Source: an uncultured Dehalococcoidia bacterium
Lineage (GTDB): Bacteria; Chloroflexota; Dehalococcoidia; Lucifugimonadales; UBA3495
Assembly (NCBI GenBank): GCA_958296225.1
Contig: OY282456.1
Coordinates: 3,664,768 to 3,728,767, forward strand
Direction of reading: 5' to 3'
DNA: 64,000 nucleotides
In this document: one piece after another, positions 1-13,601 of the stretch
Layout of the letters: each line of letters begins with the position of its first letter
How positions within the stretch are numbered: the first letter of the stretch is position 1
Made by a program: the position numbers and the translations under genes
The notes under the pieces: model-generated
What the model saw: the letters and a program-made list of their open reading frames with translations, nothing else
Told to the model about the DNA's origin: nothing
Databases searched by the model: none

Positions 1-316
1 CCCATTGGGGTGCCAAGTGGGTCATCGCGGCCTCAATGCCGGGGTTGGTTAACCCGATGGAGTTCAGCAGCGTAGTTTCGCCGGCGGCCAGTCCCTCGCG
101 AAAGGAGGCGGGAAACCAGCGGGGTTCGGGGTTGCCGTCCCTGGGATAACGGGTAAAAGTCTTGGGCAGCACGGCGCCCAGCAAGCCCAATGCCGCATCC
201 GGGGCGATGCCACGGCCATACCCGTCATAGCCGAAGGTGCCCGACGCAATCAGCACCGGGTTGGATAAGGCCAGGCCGCCGGGTCGTCCCGGAGCCAGGT
301 TCACCGATAAATCCAT
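1..316 (-). CDS. pyrD: Dihydroorotate dehydrogenase, N-terminal part (cut by window edge)
   Basis: I translated the reverse strand from the ATG at 316 and obtained 105 residues, open to the window edge. They contain the class 1 dihydroorotate dehydrogenase N-terminal signature: a leading 'NPVLIASGTFGYDGYG' segment (flavin/phosphate side), 'KTFTRYPRDGNPEPR', then 'LLNSIGLTNPG', which is the orotate-binding Asn-Ser-x-Gly-x-x-Asn region. The family oxidises dihydroorotate to orotate in pyrimidine synthesis using FMN. The 'GNPxPR' and 'NSIGLxNPG' spacing fits type 1 (probably 1B) rather than membrane type 2. It lies 90 bp downstream of rpoC on the same strand. The C-terminal two thirds, including the catalytic Cys/Ser loop, are outside the window, so subtype is inferred. 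Confidence 0.88.
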   Translation of the reverse strand, partial: MDLSVNLAPGRPGGLALSNPVLIASGTFGYDGYGRGIAPDAALGLLGAVLPKTFTRYPRDGNPEPRWFPASFREGLAAGETTLLNSIGLTNPGIEAAMTHLAPQW

Positions 317-348
317 AGATGCCTCTGCCTATCATTTCACCTCAGATA

Positions 349-374
349 TAGGGGCGAATGATTATTCGCCCCTA
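349..374. repeat. Short inverted repeat of the GGGGCGA type
   Basis: TAGGGGCGAAT and ATTCGCCCCTA form perfect 11-bp arms around a 4-nt loop, between the rpoC stop and pyrD. No clear T-run follows on the minus strand, so a terminator role is possible but unproven. Related GGGGCGA...TCGCCCC hairpins occur at 23308-23333 and inside the 36600-36719 element. Confidence 0.7.
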
Positions 375-405
375 CACCACACGGTTGTTGACGCTGACGC
401 GCGAT

Positions 406-5670
<5,265 letters not shown>

Positions 5671-5673
5671 AAT

Positions 5674-8600
5674 TTAGTTCACCTCCGCGGAAAAGAGATA
5701 GTCGTCTTCGCCGGGCAGCCCCAGGCTGGCGTCGTCCTGCTCATCTTCCTCTTCCAGCTGCACGTTCAGCCCCAGGCTTTGCAGTTCTTTGAGCAGAACG
5801 TTGAAGGATTCGGGAACGCCGGGCTGGCTGATGGGATTGCCCTTGACGATGGATTCGTAAGTATTGACCCGACCCGTGACGTCGTCGGACTTGATGGTTA
5901 GAACCTCCTGCAGGTTGTGGGCGGCGGAGTAGGCTTCCAGGGCCCAGACTTCCATTTCGCCGAAACGCTGGCCGCCGAACTGGGCCTTGCCGCCCAGGGG
6001 CTGCTGCGTAATCATGGAGTAAGGGCCGGTAGAACGGGCGTGGATTTTGTCTTCCACCAGGTGAATCAGCTTGAGCATATAGATGCTGCCCACGGCCACC
6101 GGCTGGTCAAAGGCTTCGCCGGAGCGTCCGTCGTACAGTTGGAACTTGGCGAAAGTGGGCGGCGCAATGAGCCGGCGCCGGTGCACCTCCAGGGCCAGCT
6201 GGTGCATCTCCGACAGGGACATTCCGTCCGGGTTTTCCCCGGCAACGTCGCGCAGCCAGAGGTAGAGGCACGCTTCCCGGGCTTTGCCGTGCTGTCTCTC
6301 GTCGTAGATGGCTGCGGGGTCAAAGCCCTGTTCCTGCAACCAGTCGTACACCTTGTTCAAGTCAATGGAGCCGTCGGCGTCGGAGCCGTTGTCGGCGGCT
6401 TTGGCCTGCTCGGCGAACCACCAGCGGGCCAGGGAGTCTTCGATATTGTCGTCGTCGGCGCCCTCGAACACCGGCGTCAGGGCCTGGAAGTTCAGGCTGC
6501 GGGCCGCCCAGCCCAGATGGCTCTCCAGAACCTGCCCCAGGTTCATGCGCGAGGGCACGCCGATGGGGTTGAGGATGATGTCAACGGGAGTGCCATCGGA
6601 GAGGAAGGGCATATCCTCTTCGGGCAGGATGCGGGAGACCACGCCCTTGTTGCCGTGCCGTCCGGCCATCTTGTCGCCGACGGAAATCTTGCGGGTTTGG
6701 GCGACCCAGACGCGGATGGCTTCGTTCACGTCCGGGGGCAGGTCGTCCCGGTTTTCGCGGCTCAAGGCCTTGACGCCAATGACTTTGCCGCGCTGGCCGT
6801 GGGGCACGCGCAGGGAAGTATCGCGGACGTCTTTGGATTTTTCGCCGAAGATGGCGCGCAGCAGGCGTTCCTCGGCGGTCATTTCCGTTTCGCCCTTGGG
6901 CGTAACCTTGCCCACCATAATGTCACCGGGGCCAACGTCGGCGCCGATGCGGATGATGCCCCGTTCGTCCAGGTCGCGCAGGTTGCCCTCGCCCACGTTG
7001 GGAATGTCCCGGGTTATCTCTTCACCGCCCAGCTTGGTAGCGCGGCTTTCCACCTCGTACTTCTCAATATGAACCGAGGTGAACTGGTCATCCTTGACCA
7101 GGCGCTCGCTGAGGATGATGGCGTCCTCGTAGTTGTAGCCCTCCCAAGACATGAACGCCACCACCACGTTTTGACCCAGGGCCAGTTCGCCGCCATCGGT
7201 GGAGGAACTGTCGGCCAGCACGCCCCCCTCGTTCACGTAGTCGCCTTTCTGCACCACCGGGCGCTGGTTCAGGGAAGTGCCCTGGTTAGTGCGGGCAAAC
7301 TTGCGGAGTTCCAGCGTATGCCGGTGGGTATGCCCGTCACTGGCTTCCGACAGGGTATGCCGGTAGTCAGGGGCTCCGTTGTGGGTATGCTGGTCGTGTT
7401 TATGCCCGGCGCGGGGGTCGCCAACGATGACGATTTTATGCCCGTCCACGGTGTCAACCCAGCCCTGGGCGCAAGACAGGAGCACCTGGCCGCTGTCGCG
7501 GGCGACCCGGCTTTCGATGCCGGTGCCGACGATGGGGGCCTGGGGCTGCAGCAGGGGCACGGCCTGCCGCTGCATATTGCAGCCCATCAGGGCGCGGTTG
7601 GCGTCGTCGTGTTCCAGGAAGGGAATCAGGGCCGCCGACACGCTCATAATTTGCAGGGGGGAAACGTCGGCGTACTCCACTGCGGAGGGCGAAGCAAGAC
7701 GGTAGTTGTCGCCTTCGCGCACTTCCACCTGCTCCTCGGTAAACTGGTAGAGGTCGTCGAAAACGGCGTTGGCCTGTGCGATGCGGTAGCGCTCTTCCTG
7801 GTCGGCAGTCAAGTACTGGACGCTCTCCGGTCGGGTGTCCACAAAAGGCTTGACGTTAATCACCATGTCCGCCGACAGCCGGCGCATCCGACGCAGATGG
7901 GCGTCGGTGATTGCCTCCCCGACCGCTACTATCACCTCGCCCTTACGAGTCTTGACGTCGGCGGTAACTACGTGTCCCATAAGGTCGAAGTAGCCGGGCA
8001 AACCGGGGGTGCGACAGTCGCCCAGCCAGAGTTGGGTGATGACGGGCCAATAGGGGGTCTCGATGAACCCCAGCCGGTCAATCCGGGCATAGGCGGCCAG
8101 GCTGCTCAGCAGGCCGATGTTGGCGCCTTCCGGCGTCTCAATGGGACAGATGCGCCCGTAGTGGGAGGCGTGAACGTCGCGCACGTCGAATCCGGCGCGC
8201 TCACGGGTGAGGCCGCCGCGACCCAGGGCGGAAAGGCGCCGCTTGTGGGTTAGCTCCGCCAGGGGGTTGGTCTGGTCCATAAACTGGGAGAGCTTGTCCC
8301 CGCCGAAAAACTCGCGAATCGCGCCGGTTACGGGGCGCACGTTGACCAGTTTGGCAGGTACGGCGTCTTCCGGCTTTTCCAGCCGGCCCACCCGGTCCTG
8401 GAACATCCGGTGCATCCGCAGCAGGCCGATGCGAACCTGGTCGCGCATCAACTCGCCGGCCACCCGCACGCGCCGGTTGCCCAAGTGGTCGATATTGTCC
8501 CGGGGCTCGGCGTTGCCGGTGTGGTGCCGGATTAGCCCCTGCAAGGTGTCAATGATGTCGTTGAGGTCCAGCACCCGGCGCTCGGGCAACTCCAGGCCCG

Positions 8601-10302
8601 GCAGGTTGAAGCGCACTTTGTGCATATTGTTGCTGGGGCCGCAGTTGACTTCGGTAACAACGCCGATGATGCGGGAGGCCCGGGCCCGGACGGGCGTCAG
8701 GCGCCAGGTTTGCCACGGCCCCCGGCTGACCCGCTCGGCGTAGATGAGCTGGCCGGCTTCAACGATGCTCTCCTCAGCCAGGAAGCGATTTTTCAGGATG
8801 GCGACTTCGCCGCAGGCGATGGCGTCGTCGGCCGCGGAACGGGCGTATATGGGCTGGGTGGAAAGGGCAACCGGCGCGCCCAGCGTTTCCGTAACCTGAC
8901 GCTGCACGCTAACGACCAGGTCGTCAGCAACGTAGCCGTCGCCCAACGCCAGCAGGGTTCCGGTGTTGGCCGCATCCACACTCCACACGTTCAGCGTTGT
9001 GGCATCCTCATCGGACACGCCGGCGAACAGGTTCACGGGTTCAATCCGCCGGTCGGCCCGGCGGGCCAGGTAGCCGTAGTTGATGAGGGCGTCGGTGTCC
9101 CGGTCCGACAGGATGCGATGCTCACGTCCGGAGGCATCGAAAATCTGGTCCGGCGTAACGCCGTCGCCGGTGGCCGTATGCTGACCTTTGACAAACTCCA
9201 GGATGGCCTGCTGCGACTGGGAAAGAAGCTGCGAGTCGGAGCGACCCAGCCGCTGGTCAACTTTAATCCGGCCCACTTCGCCCAGGTCAAACCGCCGCCC
9301 GTCGAAGAAGTGGTTCATCACGAAGGTACAGGCGGCATCCACCTGCACCGCCGGCTCGCCGGGGCGCAGCCATTTGTAGAGGTTGCGCTGGGCCAGACCG
9401 ATGCGGTAAGCCTGGTCGAAGTCGTAACCCCGGTCGGGGTGGATGCGGTCCCAAAGCGACCGCAGTTCCTCCTCCCTGGGGTTGTAATCGCGGTCTTCCG
9501 CGGGCGGCGTACCGGCGACAAAGGGCCGGCAATCGTGGGAGTCAATGTCCGCAAAGAGGCTCCGCATCTCCTCGGCGCTGACGATACCCAGGGCGTAGAG
9601 GAAAGTGGAAACGCCCATCCGGCGACGGCGGTCAACGCTGACGGTGACGGCCTCGGGCAGGTTGCGCCGCCGGGCGTAATAGTGTGTCCAGGTGGAGAGC
9701 TCGACGCGGGCTCCCCGGCTGGCGGAAATGCGGCCCTTGTAGTACCAGTTTTCCAACTTGCCGCATTCGGGACAAGCCGGGTCCTGGGATGGTTCCCGCT
9801 CGTAATAGACGCTGGGGGCGCGCTGTAGCTGGCTGACCAGAACCCGCTCGGCGCCGTTGATGATAAAGGTGCCGGTTTCGGTCATCATCGGCACGTCGCC
9901 GAAGAAGATGTCGGACTCGGTTACTTCCCCGGTTTCCTGGTCCCGCAGCTGGGCCTTGACGTACAGCGGTTGCGAGAAAGTAATCTCGAGCTCCCGGCAT
10001 TCCTCCGGGCTGAACTTAGGGGTGTCGAACCAGTGGTCAAGGAAATAGAGCTCGAAGCGTTCGGCACGCCGGGACGCCTCGCCGTTGGCAAAGCGCCTGG
10101 TGATGCCGGCTACGATGGGGGAGCAATCCCGGAAGGTTTCGGCCAGACCGTTGGTCTTGAACCAGTCGAATGACTCTATCTGGCTGCGGATGAGGTTGGG
10201 TACGTCAAGGACGTTGGCGATGCTGGAATCGGAGTACGTCTTGACATCACGGGCGGACAAACCGCGGTCGTTTCGGCCTGAGCGTTTTCGGGTCAAAACC
10301 AT
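5674..10302 (-). CDS. rpoB: DNA-directed RNA polymerase subunit beta
   Basis: Encodes the 1542-aa beta subunit. Recognisable blocks include the rifampicin-region strand (FFGGDKLSQFMDQTNPLAEL, HKRRLSALGRGGLTRERAGF), RDVHASHYGRICPIETPEG, GQNVVVAFMSWEGYNYEDAI, GDKMAGRHGNKGVVSRILP and GGKAQFGGQRFGEMEVWAL. It is longer than typical beta (about 1150-1350 aa). One insertion of roughly 210 residues lies around 356-570, before the DNDIIDT-like and DNIDHLGNRRVR region. A second, histidine-rich insertion lies at about 967-995 between the 'DGHKIVIV' and 'ARTNQGTSLNQRP' blocks. It is transcribed directly into rpoC. No rplJ/rplL is seen upstream; the gene is preceded by more than 1 kb of repeat-rich DNA that must hold its promoter. 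Confidence 0.98.
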   Translation of the reverse strand: MVLTRKRSGRNDRGLSARDVKTYSDSSIANVLDVPNLIRSQIESFDWFKTNGLAETFRDCSPIVAGITRRFANGEASRRAERFELYFLDHWFDTPKFSPEECRELEITFSQPLYVKAQLRDQETGEVTESDIFFGDVPMMTETGTFIINGAERVLVSQLQRAPSVYYEREPSQDPACPECGKLENWYYKGRISASRGARVELSTWTHYYARRRNLPEAVTVSVDRRRRMGVSTFLYALGIVSAEEMRSLFADIDSHDCRPFVAGTPPAEDRDYNPREEELRSLWDRIHPDRGYDFDQAYRIGLAQRNLYKWLRPGEPAVQVDAACTFVMNHFFDGRRFDLGEVGRIKVDQRLGRSDSQLLSQSQQAILEFVKGQHTATGDGVTPDQIFDASGREHRILSDRDTDALINYGYLARRADRRIEPVNLFAGVSDEDATTLNVWSVDAANTGTLLALGDGYVADDLVVSVQRQVTETLGAPVALSTQPIYARSAADDAIACGEVAILKNRFLAEESIVEAGQLIYAERVSRGPWQTWRLTPVRARASRIIGVVTEVNCGPSNNMHKVRFNLPGLELPERRVLDLNDIIDTLQGLIRHHTGNAEPRDNIDHLGNRRVRVAGELMRDQVRIGLLRMHRMFQDRVGRLEKPEDAVPAKLVNVRPVTGAIREFFGGDKLSQFMDQTNPLAELTHKRRLSALGRGGLTRERAGFDVRDVHASHYGRICPIETPEGANIGLLSSLAAYARIDRLGFIETPYWPVITQLWLGDCRTPGLPGYFDLMGHVVTADVKTRKGEVIVAVGEAITDAHLRRMRRLSADMVINVKPFVDTRPESVQYLTADQEERYRIAQANAVFDDLYQFTEEQVEVREGDNYRLASPSAVEYADVSPLQIMSVSAALIPFLEHDDANRALMGCNMQRQAVPLLQPQAPIVGTGIESRVARDSGQVLLSCAQGWVDTVDGHKIVIVGDPRAGHKHDQHTHNGAPDYRHTLSEASDGHTHRHTLELRKFARTNQGTSLNQRPVVQKGDYVNEGGVLADSSSTDGGELALGQNVVVAFMSWEGYNYEDAIILSERLVKDDQFTSVHIEKYEVESRATKLGGEEITRDIPNVGEGNLRDLDERGIIRIGADVGPGDIMVGKVTPKGETEMTAEERLLRAIFGEKSKDVRDTSLRVPHGQRGKVIGVKALSRENRDDLPPDVNEAIRVWVAQTRKISVGDKMAGRHGNKGVVSRILPEEDMPFLSDGTPVDIILNPIGVPSRMNLGQVLESHLGWAARSLNFQALTPVFEGADDDNIEDSLARWWFAEQAKAADNGSDADGSIDLNKVYDWLQEQGFDPAAIYDERQHGKAREACLYLWLRDVAGENPDGMSLSEMHQLALEVHRRRLIAPPTFAKFQLYDGRSGEAFDQPVAVGSIYMLKLIHLVEDKIHARSTGPYSMITQQPLGGKAQFGGQRFGEMEVWALEAYSAAHNLQEVLTIKSDDVTGRVNTYESIVKGNPISQPGVPESFNVLLKELQSLGLNVQLEEEDEQDDASLGLPGEDDYLFSAEVN

Positions 10303-11104
10303 AAGGGCGGCACTCCTGGCGGTTGGGGACGGTTATGTTAAAGGCGCAGAGCCTGCCCCTCCGTTCATTGTCAATAGACACGTAGATTCGGCCCGCCGGT
10401 CACGGCAAGCCGAATCACAGGTAAGTTAGAACTGAGGGCGCAGGCGAAACTTCAGAGCTATCGCGGCTACTTGCATACTGTACATTGAAGGTTGTATCAG
10501 GCTACACGAACGGGCCGTTTTTGTCAACCGCAGCGCAGTCACGGGTAGCCTTTCGTTTTAGGTGGTTTGGTTATTCCTTTGAGGTGGTGGGCTGGGTTCA
10601 TTGGCAATGCTCCTTGCTGGTTCAGGTGGTCGGGGTTACGGTTCAGGCTATCGGGGTTCGGGCGGTTGGTGGGATGGGGTGGGCGAGCCAGAGGTTACCG
10701 GTCATTGTCAGCCCCACGGCCGGGGGATTTACGCAAAGTTTTGCTCCGATGGTTCGTGAACTGCGCTTTTAAGGGCGCAGCCACGCAGCGCGGTGGCAGT
10801 CGCTGTTGGCCGGTTAGACCGTTCTCGCGTAAGCATTGGACGAGGGGTCTCCACGACGCCGGTATGCGATTTTGTGCTGACTGGCCGTTGACGACCGGTT
10901 GACCTCTGGCTGGACTGAGATTCACGTGACGGGGTACAGTATAGGTCTTATGTTCGCGGTTGTCAAAGGGGGGTTGTCAGTGGGGTAGCGTTTCGTTTTA
11001 GGTGGTTTGATTATTCCCCAATCCCGCTTTCGCGGGAATCCAGGAGCGGCAAGAGCGGCATCCCTGACTTTGAAAGGCCCAGACTACCTAAAACGGAACG
11101 CTAC
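10303..11104. mobile_element. Degenerate repeat zone: composite element ending in a 120-bp MITE
   Basis: No credible gene lies between rpoB and the transposase remnant. A left-type end (GTAGCCTTTCGTTTTAGG) begins at 10545, and the matching right-type end (CCTAAAACGGAACGCTAC) finishes at 11104. An internal left end at 10985 defines a 120-bp element. About 180 bp inside, near 10704-10734, is a block (TCAGCCCCACGGCCGG and flanks) that recurs near 36333-36363 in the other composite element. The same order of outer left end, shared block, inner left end and right end occurs at 36107-36719. The rpoB promoter should lie in 10303-10545, but no confident -35/-10 pair was found. Confidence 0.6.
10985..11104 (+). 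mobile_element. 120-bp MITE-like element, copy A
   Basis: Begins GTAGCGTTTCGTTTTAGG and ends CCTAAAACGGAACGCTAC, giving imperfect terminal inverted repeats of about 24 bp. The core contains an internal hairpin (TCCCGCTTTCGCGGGA) followed by AGGAGCGGCAAGAGCGGCAT. Length and core match copy C (38194-38313) in the same orientation and copy B (12921-13040) inverted. It carries no coding capacity. Confidence 0.85.
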
Positions 11105-11414
11105 CAGACGCCCGGCTGATGTCCCGGCACTTGACGATAGTGATTTGAGTACCTTTGATGACGCTCCTCTTCGCCCGGCCGGTCGGCGCCGCTGGCCATC
11201 CGGCCACACTCGCCGCCGCGGAACACCGGCATCTGCAACCGCAGCGCGCCGTAGCGGGTGGTGATAGTACGGGCATAGCGATGATGCCGGTGCATCGCCA
11301 AACCGCAGTCCGGGCAGAGGGCTGGCAGTCATCCCAAACCTGCGGCAACGACTGCTGCAGCGGGACGGGTATTTGCTGCTCCGGCCGGGTTTCCCAATCG
11401 TAAAGCAGTCCCAT
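11101..11414 (-). pseudogene. Frameshifted transposase-like remnant
   Basis: Two minus-strand frames join across one frameshift near 11310. The upstream part starts MGLLYDWETRPEQQIPVPLQ and runs to VWDDCQP. The downstream frame continues LCPDCGLAMHRHHRYAR and TITTRYGALRLQMPVFR, then stops at 11101. The CxxC zinc pair followed by a 'RTI-T-YG-LRL-VPVFR' stretch is typical of the N-terminal region of several bacterial transposases. I cannot name the IS family, and the catalytic domain is missing. It lies between copy A of the MITE (ending 11104) and another terminal-repeat copy ending 11493, so it may be what remains of the parent IS of this repeat family. That last point is inference. Confidence 0.5.
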
Positions 11415-11465
11415 GGCAACGCCTCTCACTCCATACACCGGAGCCGGTATTTGCGGCCATCCTAC

Positions 11466-11493
11466 AACCAAACCGCCTAAAACGGAACGCTAT
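11466..11493 (-). repeat. Solo terminal repeat of the MITE family
   Basis: AACCAAACCGCCTAAAACGG then AACGCTAT is a right-end version of the family's terminal repeat, without its own 120-bp body. Together with 10985 it brackets the transposase remnant. Confidence 0.65.
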
Positions 11494-11511
11494 CACATCT
11501 GCAAAGGCGGC

Positions 11512-12864
11512 CTAGCTCCCGTCCCCGCCCGTGGTGGCGGGCGCCGCCCGCGTCTCCGTGCCAATCCACCGCCGCCGGGCGCTGGTCGGTGGATTCGGAC
11601 GGGTGCACAACATGAAGGCCGCCGCGCTAACCAGATACAGCGGCGTGAACACGGCCAGGATGAGGTAATAACTGCCGGTGACGTCTTCCACAATGCCGGC
11701 AACCAATGGCGCGGTGAACAGACCTATGTTCATAAACAGGCTCATCACCCCCATCAACGTGGCGAAGCGCGCCCGTCCGTAATAATCACTGAGCATGAGC
11801 CAGTTCACGGAGGTAATGCCCTCCACGATGGCAATTCCGACCACGAAGAGCAGCAGTCCGTACACTCCCGGCCCAATCCACAGCCCGCCCATGCCCAGCG
11901 CGCCTATCACCATGCCCAGGGCCAGCATCACGTTGGACGGGAACTTGTCGGAGGTTACACCCAGCAGGAACCGCAGCGGTATGCCCAGGAAGAACATGGC
12001 GCTGACCCACACCGTGGCTTCGTTCTCCGAGATTCCGCGCTGCCCCATGATGGGGAAAATGTGAACCAGTATCCCGTTGGTGGCCGACACGCGAACGAAG
12101 GAACCGACCATAATCATCCAGTAGGTACGGGTGCGGAGGGCCTGCTTCAAGGTGAAATTGACCTCGCCGCCGGATGCCGCCCGCGCCCGGGCAGGTCGTC
12201 CGCCGGATGCCGCTGCTGCGCCGGCCGGAAGGTCGCCGTCGGGCCGCAGCCCCATGTCTTCCGGCTTGCTGCGAATCAGGTAGGCGACGGGCAGGGTCAT
12301 CACGATGATGAACACCCCCGTCCACAGCAGCGTGTCCCGCCAGCCCAACTCCTGGATGCCCCAATTGAGCAGCAGAACCACGAACGCGCCGCCGCCGGCG
12401 AAGGCCGTCATCAGGGTGGACATGGCTATCGACCGGCGACGGATGAACCACTGGTTGACGGCGGCCATCAGCGTTTGTCCGAATCCGGCGCTTTTGCCCA
12501 GGGAAACCAGACCGGAGAAAAGCACCAGCAGTTCCCAGTAGCTGTCGGCCCGGGACAACAGAATAGTCCCTATTCCTGTCGTCAGCCCCCCCGCCAGCAC
12601 CATGGGACGGGCGCCAAACCGGTCCACCGCCCAGCCAATCAGAGGGCCGCCGACGCTGCCTTCAGCGCGGGCCAGGCTGAAAACCAGCGACATCTGCGTT
12701 GACGTGAGACTCAGCTCAGTCTGGATAGGCGTGAAAAAGCGCGGGAACCCCTGGGAGATAGACCCGTTCCCGAACATACCTACAAAAGATGCGGCGGCGA
12801 CGACCCACCATCCGTAGAAGATACGAGGCCGCCGTCGCCCGCTGTCACTCTCAATATTTGCCAC
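11512..12864 (-). CDS. MFS transporter (OFA/monocarboxylate-like)
   Basis: A 450-aa polytopic membrane protein with about 12 predicted transmembrane segments. It starts with a charged N-terminus, then FYGWWVVAAASFVGMFGNG, a typical first helix of the oxalate/formate antiporter and monocarboxylate-porter groups. The MFS loop 2-3 signature is visible as 'GPLIGWAVDRFGARPMVLAG', followed by a long hydrophilic central loop (about residues 200-240, Ala/Arg-rich). Substrate cannot be read from sequence; a carboxylate is the usual guess for this subfamily. It stands alone between two repeat copies and is transcribed away from hicA. Confidence 0.85.
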   Translation of the reverse strand: MANIESDSGRRRPRIFYGWWVVAAASFVGMFGNGSISQGFPRFFTPIQTELSLTSTQMSLVFSLARAEGSVGGPLIGWAVDRFGARPMVLAGGLTTGIGTILLSRADSYWELLVLFSGLVSLGKSAGFGQTLMAAVNQWFIRRRSIAMSTLMTAFAGGGAFVVLLLNWGIQELGWRDTLLWTGVFIIVMTLPVAYLIRSKPEDMGLRPDGDLPAGAAAASGGRPARARAASGGEVNFTLKQALRTRTYWMIMVGSFVRVSATNGILVHIFPIMGQRGISENEATVWVSAMFFLGIPLRFLLGVTSDKFPSNVMLALGMVIGALGMGGLWIGPGVYGLLLFVVGIAIVEGITSVNWLMLSDYYGRARFATLMGVMSLFMNIGLFTAPLVAGIVEDVTGSYYLILAVFTPLYLVSAAAFMLCTRPNPPTSARRRWIGTETRAAPATTGGDGS

Positions 12865-12920
12865 GTCATAAAATTATAGGCCGCGCCCTGCTATTCGGTC
12901 AAACGGGCAATCCTGCCAGG

Positions 12921-13040
12921 GTAGCGTTCCGTTTCGGGTGGTCTGGGCCTTGCCAAGTCAGAGATGCCGCTCTTGCCGTTCCCGGACTCCCGCGAAAGCG
13001 GGAACGGGGAATAATCAAACCACCTGAAACGGAACGCTGC
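12921..13040 (-). mobile_element. 120-bp MITE-like element, copy B
   Basis: Inverted relative to copies A and C. On the minus strand it begins GCAGCGTTCCGTTTCAGG, runs through the TTATTCCCC and CCCGCTTTCGCGGG core and ends with the complementary repeat. It is again exactly 120 bp. It ends only 17 bp before the -35 of the hicAB promoter. Confidence 0.88.
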
Positions 13041-13057
13041 CGCAGATGTCGTATCGG

Positions 13058-13085
13058 TTGCAAACTGGGCCTTTTCTCGTATCAT
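13058..13085 (+). promoter_or_regulatory. Probable hicAB promoter
   Basis: TTGCAA (13058-13063), a 16-bp spacer and TATCAT (13080-13085) resemble a sigma-70 type promoter. The expected start of transcription (about 13092) coincides with the hicA ATG at 13093, which suggests a leaderless transcript. No Shine-Dalgarno sequence is visible before that ATG. Confidence 0.45.
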
Positions 13086-13092
13086 AAGGCGT

Positions 13093-13350
13093 ATGCTGCC
13101 CAGCCGGCATCGGCGCACTCTAACGCGCATTTTCACAACGCCGACGCTGGCCGGTATTCGTTGGGCGGAAGTTATGGCTCGGATGTGGGCGCTGGATGTT
13201 GAAATTTCAGAAAGGGCCGGCTCTAGGGCTCCGTTCAAAAGGGACACGCTGCGGGTCGTGCTGCATCGTCCGCATCCTGGCTCAAACTTAGATCGAGCAG
13301 CCGTTCGCACTGTTGCCAAGTTTTTTGATGGAATTGGAGTCAAGCTATGA
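13093..13350 (+). CDS. hicA: HicA-type mRNA interferase toxin
   Basis: An 85-aa protein with the HicA pattern: RRTLTRIFTTPTLAGIRW, then EISERAGSRAPF (the double-stranded-RBD-like fold with the GSR turn), then VLHRPHPGSNLDRAAVRTV and a final helix ending GIGVKL. The family cleaves mRNA and is neutralised by HicB. The catalytic His of HicA is usually in the middle strand; here the HRPHP segment is the best candidate. Its stop overlaps the hicB start (ATGA), so the two are translationally coupled. The long N-terminus is needed for the family match, which supports the ATG at 13093 despite the lack of an SD sequence. Confidence 0.82.
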   Translation: MLPSRHRRTLTRIFTTPTLAGIRWAEVMARMWALDVEISERAGSRAPFKRDTLRVVLHRPHPGSNLDRAAVRTVAKFFDGIGVKL

Positions 13351-13601
13351 TGGAGTACAAAGGGTACATCGGAGATTTTGAATACGACGATGCAGCGGAG
13401 GTTTTTTGCGGGTGGGTCGCCAATAACGCCCCCTATCCCATCGCTACATTCGTGGCCACGGAAGAGCATCAGCTGCGACGGGAGTTTCAGATGTCCGTTG
13501 ACGTGTATCTTGACTGGTGCCAAGAAGACGGCGTGGAACCCTTGCCGCCGCTGCCAGCGCCTGTCGAACTCGGTATTGGCTCAAAGGTGGCGCGAGAATG
13601 A
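13347..13601 (+). CDS. hicB: HicB-type antitoxin
   Basis: An 84-aa protein starting MMEYKGYIGDFEYDDAAEVF, the usual HicB partially degraded RNase-H-like opening. It continues with a 'FVATEEHQLRREFQMSVDVYLDWC' helix and a Pro-rich tail. The family binds and masks HicA and often represses the operon. Here there is no clear C-terminal HTH or ribbon-helix-helix, so DNA binding is uncertain. The gene overlaps hicA by 4 nt and the following acetyltransferase by 4 nt (ATGA both times). Confidence 0.85.
   Translation: MMEYKGYIGDFEYDDAAEVFCGWVANNAPYPIATFVATEEHQLRREFQMSVDVYLDWCQEDGVEPLPPLPAPVELGIGSKVARE

Noticed and set aside
10485-10925. Small frames upstream of rpoB
   Set aside because: They translate the repeat elements themselves, with no family similarity or SD support.
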